From the NCBI GenBank assembly GCA_001873945.1, contig MNYI01000185.1, positions 1-16,696 on the forward strand: a stretch of 16,696 nucleotides of DNA, given 5' to 3'. The translations under genes were made by a program, and so were the position numbers. Below the pieces are notes generated by a model. That model did no database searches and had not been told where the DNA came from. It was given only the letters and a program-made list of their open reading frames with translations. Source of the stretch: Candidatus Desantisbacteria bacterium CG2_30_40_21. GTDB taxonomy: Bacteria; UBA9089; CG2-30-40-21. Positions 7,488-13,980 of this stretch are shown here, one piece after another. The stretch's first letter is position 1. Each line of letters starts with the position of its first letter.

Positions 7488-8300
7488 TCATTCTAATTCC
7501 CTCAAAGCCTGCTGTTCCTGCTCTCTATTCGGTGCTGTCCCATGAAAACAAACCTTGCCCTCCATAAAGGAAACACATTTACCCTTAATAGTATCTGCTA
7601 CAATCATGGTTGGCTTACCCTTGGTTTTATGGGCAATCCCTGCTGCCTCAATTATCTCTTCAATCGAATGCCCATCAATCTGTATCGTATTCCATCCAAA
7701 AGCCTTCCATTTATCAATCACAGGCTCGATATTCATTATATCCTCTACCTTACCATCAATCTGGAGTTTATTGCAATCCAGAAAAACACAAAGATTATCC
7801 AACTTAAAATGAGCCGCAGACATAGCTGCCTCCCAAATCTGCCCCTCCTGACTCTCACCATCACCTATGATAGCATAAACCCGATAATCCTTTTTATCAA
7901 TCTTTCCAGCTAATGCCATACCACAAGCCGCAGATAGCCCCTGTCCTAAAGAGCCTGTAGAAAAATCTACACCCGGGGTTACCTTTGAGTCAGGATGCCC
8001 TTGAAGAATGCTTCCCAATTTTCTTAACTTCAGTAGTTCTGATGCAGGAAAATATCCACATAATGATAAAACAGCATAATATGCTGGACACGCATGTCCC
8101 TTGGAAAGAACAAATCGATCTCTTTCTTCCCATGCTGGATTAGCAGCAGAATGGTTCATGATTGAAAAATAAAGTGTTGTGATTATATCTGTCATGGAAA
8201 GCGAGCCGCCAGGATGACCTGAATTTGCCTCAGTAATCATATTGATAACAAGCCTTCTTACTTCTTTTGCCCGCTCCTTGAGATTAATAATATCTTCCAT
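7488..8300 (-). CDS. Transketolase, N-terminal subunit
   Basis: First half of the split transketolase, carrying the domain that binds the diphosphate of thiamine diphosphate. In its 270 residues one sees SGHPGGSLS (27-35), SKGHACPAYYAVL (66-78), DFSTGSLGQGLS (112-123), and the cofactor-Mg motif GDGES at 146-150 ending at Asn177 in CNKLQIDG. The ATG at 8298-8300 has GGGGAG upstream at suitable spacing. The gene appears to be the first of a transcription unit that continues through ftsEX, the envC-like gene and ctpA, driven from the promoter at 8505-8533. Its leader carries an inserted hairpin element. Activity would serve the pentose phosphate pathway and glyceraldehyde 3-phosphate supply. Confidence 0.93.
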   Translation of the reverse strand: MEDIINLKERAKEVRRLVINMITEANSGHPGGSLSMTDIITTLYFSIMNHSAANPAWEERDRFVLSKGHACPAYYAVLSLCGYFPASELLKLRKLGSILQGHPDSKVTPGVDFSTGSLGQGLSAACGMALAGKIDKKDYRVYAIIGDGESQEGQIWEAAMSAAHFKLDNLCVFLDCNKLQIDGKVEDIMNIEPVIDKWKAFGWNTIQIDGHSIEEIIEAAGIAHKTKGKPTMIVADTIKGKCVSFMEGKVCFHGTAPNREQEQQALRELE

Positions 8301-8373
8301 CTATACTCCCCTTTGAATATTCATAACAGTTCAGGCACAAAAAAGAACCTCAATTTCATTCTTCTTTGAACTT

Positions 8374-8472
8374 AGGGTCTGTCACAAAATAAATGTATTC
8401 GGTTGCCACTTCATCCAGCCCAGCAGCAAATTGGCAACCTCTATGTGACACATTTATTTTGTGACAGACCCT
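8374..8472. mobile_element. MITE-like element with 23-bp terminal inverted repeats
   Basis: A 99-base unit has perfect 23-bp terminal inverted repeats (8374-8396 and 8450-8472; outer end AGGGTCTGTCACAAAATAAA). Inside is a second perfect inverted repeat, GGTTGCCA at 8401-8408 with TGGCAACC at 8432-8439. If the ends are taken as GGG and CCC, a TTA duplication flanks the element on both sides (8372-8374 and 8472-8474), as expected after insertion. There is no coding capacity, so it would be non-autonomous; a TNA target suggests IS5-group mobilisation, which is only a guess. It lies in the 5' leader of the transketolase unit. Confidence 0.75.
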
Positions 8473-8504
8473 TAATATTACAGACATTACACCTTAATTT
8501 AATA

Positions 8505-8533
8505 AGTATACCAGAAAATATCAAAAATTGCAA
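8505..8533 (-). promoter_or_regulatory. Promoter of the tkt-ftsEX-envC-ctpA unit
   Basis: On the minus strand TTGCAA (8528-8533) is followed by a 17-base spacer and TATACT (8505-8510), with TGG directly before the -10 giving an extended -10 element. It lies between the dxr stop and the transketolase start. The predicted leader is about 200 bases and contains the hairpin element at 8374-8472. Its position matches the largest gap between dxr and the next gene. Confidence 0.65.
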
Positions 8534-8591
8534 GCAAAAATTCAGGGCAATCGCATCTAAATTTATTCGAGACTGTCTCATTAGGGTGACA

Positions 8592-9731
8592 TTATTGTAA
8601 CTTCCATGCCATTTCTTTTCCCCACTCAGTTACGACAAATATATTCTCAATCGATGGATCAGGAATAACCTTGTGTCTATCCATAACCTGTTTTATTATC
8701 CTCGGGATATCCATAAAACCAATATCTTTACCTAAAAATCTATGCACAGCCACCTCATTGGCTGCATTCAGGACAGCCGGCATTGTCCCGCCTGAGTTAA
8801 GGGCATCATAGGCAAGCTGCAAACATGGAAACCGTTCCAGATCAGGCTCCTCAAAACTTAACGATCCTATTGATGACAAATTCAGCCTCTCAATTACACC
8901 CTCAAGCCGCTCTGGATAGGATAGGGCATAGGCAATAGGTGATTTCATATCAGGCACAGAGAGTTGAACCATTGCGCTCCCATCAACAAACTCAACCATG
9001 GAATGGATAATAGACTGGGGATGAACAACTACCTGAATATCTTCTGCTGGTATCCCAAAGAGATAGTGTGCCTCAATCACCTCTAACCCTTTATTCATTA
9101 AGGTTGCAGAATCAATGGTTATCTTTGCTCCCATGTTCCATGTAGGATGCCGCAGGGCATCATCAGGGGTTATTGATTCAAGATCCTTCCTGTGACAAAA
9201 TGGTCCACCTGAAGCTGTAAGAATAATCTTCTGTATCTCCGCCCTATCCCTGCCATGAATACATTGGAATACAGCACTATGCTCACTATCTATCGGCAGG
9301 ATTGCACTTCCATGCTCTTTAGCCATATCCATCATAATTCTGCCCGCAGCAACCAGAGTCTCTTTGTTTGCCAGAGCAAGAGCCTTACCGCATTTCACAG
9401 CCTCAATAGCAGGACGCAAACCCACAACCCCAACCACGGCTGAAACAAGCAGATCAACGGTTGGCATGGTTGCTACCTTGACAAGCCCCTGTTCCCCTTG
9501 CAGCATCTCAATGTCATATCCTGCAAGCAGTTTCTTAAGTTGAGTTTTGCTATCCTTGTCCCTGACAGATACTACTTCGGGCTTAAATTGCATCACTTGT
9601 TCAGCCAATAGATTGACATTTCTTCCACCTGCCAATGCCATAACCCTGAATCTTTCAGGGTACCTTTGTATCACCTGAAGACAATTCACACCAATAGAAC
9701 CTGTTGAGCCGAGAATGGCGATTCGTTTCAT
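8592..9731 (-). CDS. dxr: 1-deoxy-D-xylulose 5-phosphate reductoisomerase
   Basis: Dxr (IspC) converts 1-deoxy-D-xylulose 5-phosphate to 2-C-methyl-D-erythritol 4-phosphate with NADPH, the first committed step of MEP isoprenoid synthesis. The 379 residues show the NADPH-binding GSTGSIG (8-14), LANKETLVAAG (120-130), and the metal ligands Asp148 and Glu150 in PIDSEHSA. HPTWNMG (195-201) and Glu217 in MNKGLEVIEAH follow, then HPQSIIHSMV (238-247). All active-site residues I can place are present. I start it at ATG 9729-9731, with GGGAG 8 bases upstream; a GTG frame to 9746 adds only five residues. It sits 34 bases after cdsA. In many genomes rseP follows; here the operon appears to end. Confidence 0.96.
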   Translation of the reverse strand: MKRIAILGSTGSIGVNCLQVIQRYPERFRVMALAGGRNVNLLAEQVMQFKPEVVSVRDKDSKTQLKKLLAGYDIEMLQGEQGLVKVATMPTVDLLVSAVVGVVGLRPAIEAVKCGKALALANKETLVAAGRIMMDMAKEHGSAILPIDSEHSAVFQCIHGRDRAEIQKIILTASGGPFCHRKDLESITPDDALRHPTWNMGAKITIDSATLMNKGLEVIEAHYLFGIPAEDIQVVVHPQSIIHSMVEFVDGSAMVQLSVPDMKSPIAYALSYPERLEGVIERLNLSSIGSLSFEEPDLERFPCLQLAYDALNSGGTMPAVLNAANEVAVHRFLGKDIGFMDIPRIIKQVMDRHKVIPDPSIENIFVVTEWGKEMAWKLQ

Positions 9732-9765
9732 TCCAAACGCTCCCACCTTTACTTTTCACTTAGTA

Positions 9766-10566
9766 TCATTGCCACCATATCCACCAATACAAAAGCGGTG
9801 CTGTAAAAATTACACCATCAAATACATCTAAGAGTCCACCATGTCCTGGTATCCAGTTACCAGAGTCTTTTGCCCCAGCAACCCTTTTAATGGCTGATTC
9901 TACCAAATCACTTATCTGGCTGATAACACTTAAGATAAAACCAAGCAACATGCCCTGAGACACAGGTAATTTATAAAGACCCATGTAACCAAGGATAACA
10001 TTTGCTATTAGACCTGCTATTATGCCGCTGATACATCCAGCTATTGCACCTTCAACAGACTTGTTTGGGCTTATTTTTGGTATGAATTTATGCTTGCCAA
10101 ATTTTGTACCAAAGATATAGGCACCTGTATCTGTAATCCAGACCACCATAAACAGAAAAAATATCATGGAGCTACCAAGAGGCAGGTGTTTTATCAGGAT
10201 TAAATGACTCAAGAAATACGCCACATAAATTACCACAGCCAGTGTTGGTCCAAATCTCTTAAAAAACTCATTCCTGAATAGAAGCCCATAGAGGAATAGA
10301 AACCCAAAGGCAAGGAATAACCATCCGGAAAAAAAGTGGTACCATGATGGCTTGATAAATGCAATGATACTTAAAGGTATTCCAAAAATAAAACAGAGCA
10401 CCTTAAATGGCCGTATACCGCCTCGTTCACTCAGTAGTATAACCTCTATCAATCCAATAATAATAATTCCGGCTATTAATAACGAAAAAGACAGGTTGTA
10501 TTTACTAAAGATAGAATATGCTAAAAAAGGAATAAATAAGAAAGCAGATATTAGCCTTAATCCCAT
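9766..10566 (-). CDS. cdsA: Phosphatidate cytidylyltransferase (CDP-diglyceride synthase)
   Basis: CdsA makes CDP-diacylglycerol from phosphatidate and CTP in the cytoplasmic membrane, the branch point for phospholipids. The 266-residue protein is highly hydrophobic, with about seven or eight membrane helices. Family motifs are WITDTGAYIFG (143-153), SDLVESAIKR (219-228) and the C-terminal signature KDSGNWIPGHGGLLDVFD (233-250) with its metal-binding acidic residues. The usual Arg in the terminal D-R-x-D is Val here (DVFD), a variant I believe is common in this family. The ATG (10564-10566) has GGAG 6 bases upstream. It lies between uppS and dxr, in the order seen in many bacteria. Confidence 0.95.
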   Translation of the reverse strand: MGLRLISAFLFIPFLAYSIFSKYNLSFSLLIAGIIIIGLIEVILLSERGGIRPFKVLCFIFGIPLSIIAFIKPSWYHFFSGWLFLAFGFLFLYGLLFRNEFFKRFGPTLAVVIYVAYFLSHLILIKHLPLGSSMIFFLFMVVWITDTGAYIFGTKFGKHKFIPKISPNKSVEGAIAGCISGIIAGLIANVILGYMGLYKLPVSQGMLLGFILSVISQISDLVESAIKRVAGAKDSGNWIPGHGGLLDVFDGVIFTAPLLYWWIWWQ

Positions 10567-10590
10567 GCATGTCTCCTATAATATAAGCGT

Positions 10591-10617
10591 TCAGGTGTCA
10601 GTAGTCAGTTGTCAGCT
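10591..10617. repeat. Heptad GTCAGTW tandem repeat between uppS and cdsA
   Basis: The 70-base gap between uppS and cdsA carries short tandem copies of a 7-base word, GTCAGTA, GTCAGTT, then GTCAGCT (10597-10617), preceded by a partial copy. Such words are common as dispersed intergenic repeats, so this is likely one of a family rather than a site specific to this operon. No hairpin or promoter stands out in the rest of the gap. Confidence 0.55.
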
Positions 10618-10636
10618 TTTACAAGGCAGACCCTTA

Positions 10637-11401
10637 TTACAAAGCAACAGTACCCCCAAATCGTCTTTTTCTTTTTTGATAATCAATCAATGCCTGATAA
10701 AAATGCTCACGATTAAAAGCAGGCCAATATACAGGGGTTAACCAGATTTCTGTGTAGGCAATCTCCCATAATAAAAAGTTACTTATTCTCATCTCCCCTG
10801 AGGTACGAATTAACAGGTCAACCTCAGGCAAATCAGAGGTTGAAAGATACCCTTGAAACACAGCCTCATTGATTTCATTTGCTTGTATTTTTCCGGCATG
10901 AATATCAACTGCAAGACGAGACACCGCATCAATAATATCAGCCCTACCACTATAGTTTAAGGCAATATTCAGTATAAGCCCGGAATTCATAGCTGTTTTT
11001 TCAATTGACAGGGCTAATTCCTTTTGAACTAACTCAGGCAATTGATGGATTCTACCCATAACCCTTAATTGCACATTCTGCTTGTTAAGGCTTTCCACCT
11101 CTATCTTCAAAAACTTACACAATAATGTCATTAAGCCTGTAATCTCTGTTTCAGGTCTTGACCAGTTTTCTGTAGAAAAGGCATAAAGGGTTAATGCCTT
11201 TATGCCTATATCATTAGCTGCTCTTGTTATTTTTTTTACTGATTTAATTCCTGCCTGATGCCCTATTATTCTTGGCAATCCCTGGGATTGTGCCCACCTG
11301 CCATTACCATCCATAATAATAGCCACATGTTCAGGTAATCGGCTTTTATCTATCGTTTCAATCCACGCCCCCGCACTGGGGTCGACATTATTTGTTTTCA
11401 T
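10637..11401 (-). CDS. uppS: Isoprenyl transferase (undecaprenyl diphosphate synthase)
   Basis: Cis-prenyltransferase that extends farnesyl diphosphate with isopentenyl diphosphate to undecaprenyl diphosphate, the lipid carrier for peptidoglycan. The 254 residues begin with an unconserved 20-residue tail. HVAIIMDGNGRWA (25-37) follows, with catalytic Asp31 and the substrate-binding Gly, Arg and Trp. Then come GH (47-48), the TLYAFSTENWSRP loop (71-83), LNYSGRADI (148-156), and the C-terminal RTSGEMRISNFLLWEIAYTE (199-218), which binds diphosphate and Mg. The ATG is at 11399-11401 with AGGA upstream. It is flanked by the ferredoxin and cdsA. Chain length of the product cannot be told from sequence alone. 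Confidence 0.96.
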   Translation of the reverse strand: MKTNNVDPSAGAWIETIDKSRLPEHVAIIMDGNGRWAQSQGLPRIIGHQAGIKSVKKITRAANDIGIKALTLYAFSTENWSRPETEITGLMTLLCKFLKIEVESLNKQNVQLRVMGRIHQLPELVQKELALSIEKTAMNSGLILNIALNYSGRADIIDAVSRLAVDIHAGKIQANEINEAVFQGYLSTSDLPEVDLLIRTSGEMRISNFLLWEIAYTEIWLTPVYWPAFNREHFYQALIDYQKRKRRFGGTVAL

Positions 11402-11424
11402 AGCATTTCATCCTAAATTATGAA

Positions 11425-11454
11425 AGTAGGGGCGAATAATTATTCGCCCCTACT
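11425..11454. repeat. Perfect 30-bp palindrome between ferredoxin and uppS
   Basis: The arm AGTAGGGGCGAATAA (11425-11439) is followed with no spacer by its exact reverse complement (11440-11454). It lies between the ferredoxin stop and the uppS start. As RNA it would make a GC-rich stem. No T-run follows on the minus strand, so it is not a classical terminator. The motif resembles a common dispersed GGGGCGAAT palindrome of bacterial genomes (recollection only). Confidence 0.85.
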
Positions 11455-11501
11455 GCTAATAGTCTACAGTCAAAACAACATGTTATTCATAGTATCCATT
11501 C

Positions 11502-11669
11502 CTATTCTTCCACAATTGCCCCTACAGGACAAGACTCTACACAGCTTCCACATTCTACGCATTCATCTGTGATTTTATACTTGTCTTCTCCTTCCTCAAT
11601 AGCATTGTTTGGACATGCCTCTATACATGTACCACATGCCACGCACTCATCTGTAATAACATAAGCCAT
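11502..11669 (-). CDS. Small 2[4Fe-4S] ferredoxin
   Basis: A 55-residue clostridial-type ferredoxin. It has two complete CxxCxxCxxxCP motifs: Cys9, 12, 15, 19 (CVACGTCIEACP) and Cys37, 40, 43, 47 (CVECGSCVESCP). The two halves are internally repeated, as usual. It is a low-potential electron carrier in the cytoplasm. The ATG (11667-11669) has an excellent AGGAGGTG 9 bases upstream. It is inserted between frr and uppS, where most genomes have nothing. With dxr and uppS downstream, electron supply to the Fe-S enzymes IspG and IspH is an attractive but unproven partnership; other redox partners are equally possible. Possible own promoter at 11764-11793. Confidence 0.95.
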   Translation of the reverse strand: MAYVITDECVACGTCIEACPNNAIEEGEDKYKITDECVECGSCVESCPVGAIVEE

Positions 11670-11763
11670 TTCCTATCACACCTCCTTTTTATTTGAAAAT
11701 TACAAATTCTGCATTCAATTACCTGCTACCTCATGACACTTGTTTCTGGTGGTAATTCGTGGG

Positions 11764-11793
11764 AATATATACCTACAAAGACAAGTGTTACAA
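11764..11793 (-). promoter_or_regulatory. Possible promoter before the ferredoxin gene
   Basis: Just after the frr stop, the minus strand reads TTGTAA (11788-11793), an 18-base spacer and TATATT (11764-11769), or a 16-base spacer to TATATA. The -35 is weak. The same 128-base gap has an 8-bp inverted repeat ACACTTGT/ACAAGTGT (11736-11743, 11781-11788) overlapping the -35. It is plausible as a secondary start for ferredoxin-uppS-cdsA-dxr, but the evidence is only motif similarity. Confidence 0.3.
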
Positions 11794-11797
11794 TCCA

Positions 11798-12355
11798 CTA
11801 CCCTTCCATTATCTCCTTTTCCTTTACAACCAGCATATCCTCAATTTTTCTAATATATTGATCTGTTATATCCTGAATCTTTTCATTGGCTTTTTTCAGG
11901 TTATCTTCTGTAATAAGTTTGTCATCCTCTGCCTTTTTTATCACTATATTTTGATCCCGTCTGATATTTCGTATGGATACTTTTTCTTCTTCTGCCTTTT
12001 TCTTGACTACCTTTACCATATCCTTCCTTCGTTCCTCAGTTGGTTGTGGAATAGAGAGCCTGATTGACAGTCCATCATTTGAGGGTGTAAGCCCAAGGTC
12101 AGATTTCATGATAGCCTTGGATATAGTACTTAGCATTGATTTATCCCATGGGGCAATGACAATCAAACGGGGCTCAGGGATAGAGATATTCGCTACCTGA
12201 TTAACAGGAACCATTCCCCCGTAATAATCTACCTTAACCGACTCTAACATACCAATTGATGCCCTTCCTGTCCTCATGGTACTCAATTCATGCTTAAATG
12301 CCTGTATTGTTTTTTCCATCCTGTTTTTTGTTTCATCATATATCTTTTCTATCAT
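11798..12355 (-). CDS. frr: Ribosome recycling factor
   Basis: RRF splits post-termination ribosomes together with EF-G. The 185 residues have normal family length and both domains. The long three-helix bundle includes the conserved FKHELSTMRTGRAS (19-32) and the C-terminal half (VKKKAEEEKVSIRNIRRDQN). The small beta domain spans about 31-104, with YYGGMVPVNQVANISIPEPR. The ATG (12353-12355) lies 14 bases after the stop of a 41-residue ORF, and its GGAG ribosome site directly abuts that stop, so the two are probably coupled. The neighbours pyrH, tsf and rpsB match the classic order. Confidence 0.97.
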   Translation of the reverse strand: MIEKIYDETKNRMEKTIQAFKHELSTMRTGRASIGMLESVKVDYYGGMVPVNQVANISIPEPRLIVIAPWDKSMLSTISKAIMKSDLGLTPSNDGLSIRLSIPQPTEERRKDMVKVVKKKAEEEKVSIRNIRRDQNIVIKKAEDDKLITEDNLKKANEKIQDITDQYIRKIEDMLVVKEKEIMEG

Positions 12356-12369
12356 GGTTTTCCATCTCC

Positions 12370-12495
12370 TTAAAGATTAGCCATTTTTTGTTTTAACAAT
12401 TCCCTTCCTTCTAAGATACCAATAACACCAATTCCTAATATGCCTAAACCAATCAGACTAACGAATACTATAACTACTAAATCAGCTACCGTCAT
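12370..12495 (-). CDS. Unrecognised 41-residue single-pass membrane protein
   Basis: A short ORF between pyrH and frr encodes MTVADLVVIVFVSLIGLGIL at its start, then more glycine/isoleucine helix and a charged tail (EGRELLKQKMANL). Residues about 5-28 form one strong membrane helix with small residues (GLGILGIGVIG) suited to helix packing. AGAAGGG precedes the ATG (12493-12495) at good spacing. The stop TAA runs straight into the GGAG of frr. The frame, ribosome site and tight fit in an otherwise dense operon argue that it is real. I do not recognise the family and assign no function. It could be a regulator or subunit of a membrane complex, or a lineage-specific small protein. Confidence 0.65.
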   Translation of the reverse strand: MTVADLVVIVFVSLIGLGILGIGVIGILEGRELLKQKMANL

Positions 12496-12533
12496 TTCTG
12501 TACCCTTCTTCTCTTCCTTTGTGCCTTTTTTCT

Positions 12534-13247
12534 CTACGATACTATCGTCCCAATCCCTTCACCCTGTATCACCCTCTTAATATTCCCTTCCTGTGTAAGG
12601 TCAAACACCACTATAGGTAGGGAATTCTCCATACATAAAGAAATAGCCGTGCTATCCATAATCCTTAATCCCTTACTCAAGACCTCCATATAGCTCACAG
12701 ATTCATATTTAACTGCATCCGGACATTTTACAGGGTCTTTATCATAAACTCCATCAACCTTTGTTGCCTTCAAGATAACCTCTGCCCCAATCTCTGCGGC
12801 TCGTAAGGCTGCGGCTGTATCTGTAGAGAAAAAAGGATTTCCTGTGCCAGCAGCAAATACCACTATTCTGCCCTTTTCTAAGTGCCTGATTGCCCTTCTT
12901 CTGATATATGGTTCAGCTACTTTTTGCATTTCAATGGCAGATTGTACCCGACAATGTAGCCCTATCTTTTCCAGAGCATCCTGAAGAGCAATTGAATTTA
13001 TGACTGTAGCCAGCATACCCATATGATCTGCGGATGTACGATCCATATTAGCTGCTGCATCACTTATCCCACGAAATATGTTTCCGCCGCCAATAATGAT
13101 AGCTATTTCTACCCCTAATTCCTTTATCTCTTTTATCTGTCGAGATATTTCAGCCACAATATCTTTGTCAATTCCGTATGTTTGTTTTCCTTGCAATACC
13201 TCTCCGCTTAACTTAAGGATTACGCGTTTATATTTTAAGTTGGACAT
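12534..13247 (-). CDS. pyrH: UMP kinase
   Basis: PyrH phosphorylates UMP to UDP with ATP, and is the hexameric amino-acid-kinase-fold enzyme specific to bacteria and archaea. The 237 residues show LKLSGE (11-16), the glycine loop IIGGGNIFRG (51-60) and DRTSADHMGMLATVINSIAL, which binds UMP. AAGTGNPFFSTDTAAALRA and the ATP-site ATKVDGVYDKDP follow. All expected motifs are intact. The ATG (13245-13247) has AAAGGA at good spacing. It sits between tsf, after a 9-bp tandem repeat, and the small membrane ORF, 38 bases downstream. It likely shares the ribosomal protein S2 transcript. Confidence 0.97.
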   Translation of the reverse strand: MSNLKYKRVILKLSGEVLQGKQTYGIDKDIVAEISRQIKEIKELGVEIAIIIGGGNIFRGISDAAANMDRTSADHMGMLATVINSIALQDALEKIGLHCRVQSAIEMQKVAEPYIRRRAIRHLEKGRIVVFAAGTGNPFFSTDTAAALRAAEIGAEVILKATKVDGVYDKDPVKCPDAVKYESVSYMEVLSKGLRIMDSTAISLCMENSLPIVVFDLTQEGNIKRVIQGEGIGTIVS

Positions 13248-13266
13248 TTATGTTTCCTTTTAAGAG

Positions 13267-13329
13267 GTATGACATGTCAGACCTGTTGGACCCGTCAGAC
13301 ATGTCATACCTATCGGACTTGTCAGACTA
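13267..13329. repeat. Seven-unit 9-bp tandem repeat between tsf and pyrH
   Basis: Seven contiguous 9-base units run from 13267 to 13329 with plus-strand consensus GTCRGACMT; every unit keeps a similar core and three begin with GTCAGAC. The array starts within the tsf stop codon and ends about 20 bases before the pyrH ATG, so it fills nearly the whole gap. Because the unit is partly self-complementary, a 14-bp inverted repeat also appears (13265-13278 with 13298-13311). No spacers exist, so it is not CRISPR. Confidence 0.85.
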
Positions 13330-13923
13330 TTCTCCACCAAGCACATACCGTGCAAATCTACGAACAACTATATTTTCCCGAACCTTAGCCACATAACCTG
13401 TGATACGGTCATTTATGCTTATATCAGGATTTTTAACAAATGGTTGCTCTAACAAACAAACATCTTTGTAATATTTTTCCACCCGTCCAGAAATCATCAT
13501 GTCCCATACCTTTTCTGGCTTTCCAGATTTTTCAGCCTGTTCCTTATATATACTCTTTTCTTCTTCAAGTTTTTGGGCAGGAATTTGATCCCTTGAGACA
13601 TAAAGGGGATTGGCGGCAGCAATATGCATGGCAATATCCTTGCAAAGCTCCTTGAAATCATCTGTTCTGGCAACAAAATCAGTCTCACAATTTACCTCAA
13701 CCAGAACACCCATCTTTCCACCCATATGGATATAAGCATATACTGTTCCATCCTTTGCTTCCCTGCTTGCTTTTTTTTGAGCAACTGCCATTCCCTGGGT
13801 TCGCAATATTTTTAAGGCTTTATCCATATCTCCCTCAGCCTTTTTAAGTGCCTGTTTACACTCCATCATAGGGGCATCTGTTGCATCCCTTAATTCTCTA
13901 ACCATTGCTGCTGTTATCTGCAT
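13327..13923 (-). CDS. tsf: Elongation factor Ts (short form)
   Basis: EF-Ts is the nucleotide exchange factor of EF-Tu. At 198 residues it is the short form, as in Thermus, rather than the roughly 280-residue E. coli form, with one core subdomain instead of two. Visible are the N-terminal UBA-like domain with VRELRDATDAPMMECKQAL (8-26), where Thr-Asp-Ala-Pro replaces the more usual Thr-Gly-Ala-Gly, and the core motif VEVNCETDFVARTDDF. The C-terminal part ends in the usual basic stretch. The ATG (13921-13923) has AGGAGG 7 bases upstream. It follows rpsB after a strong hairpin, and the stop is the first codon of the 9-bp repeat array. Confidence 0.96.
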   Translation of the reverse strand: MQITAAMVRELRDATDAPMMECKQALKKAEGDMDKALKILRTQGMAVAQKKASREAKDGTVYAYIHMGGKMGVLVEVNCETDFVARTDDFKELCKDIAMHIAAANPLYVSRDQIPAQKLEEEKSIYKEQAEKSGKPEKVWDMMISGRVEKYYKDVCLLEQPFVKNPDISINDRITGYVAKVRENIVVRRFARYVLGGE

Positions 13924-13944
13924 CTGTATTCCTCCTGAAAATTC

Positions 13945-13978
13945 AATATAAGTCCTATAGTCTTATAGGACTTATATT
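13945..13978 (-). promoter_or_regulatory. Strong intercistronic hairpin between rpsB and tsf
   Basis: A perfect 15-bp stem (arm AATATAAGTCCTATA, 13945-13959, with 13964-13978) closes a 4-base loop and begins two bases after the rpsB stop. No T-run follows on the minus strand, so full termination is unlikely. A partial attenuator, an RNase processing site or a 3'-end stabiliser for rpsB mRNA are the reasonable roles. E. coli also has a termination-like element between rpsB and tsf, which makes function plausible here. Confidence 0.75.
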
Positions 13979-13980
13979 CA

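Noticed and set aside
7542..7913. Long plus-strand frame opposite the transketolase N half
   Set aside because: The minus-strand product has all cofactor motifs; the plus frame is a shadow with no ribosome site or recognisable domain. The same holds for the other plus-strand frames across the window.
8569..8579. Short dyad GAGACTGTCTC after dxr as a terminator or IS end
   Set aside because: Only five base pairs with no T-run and no partner end; too weak to call.
13267..13329. CRISPR-like array
   Set aside because: The 9-base units are contiguous, with no spacers and no cas genes nearby.
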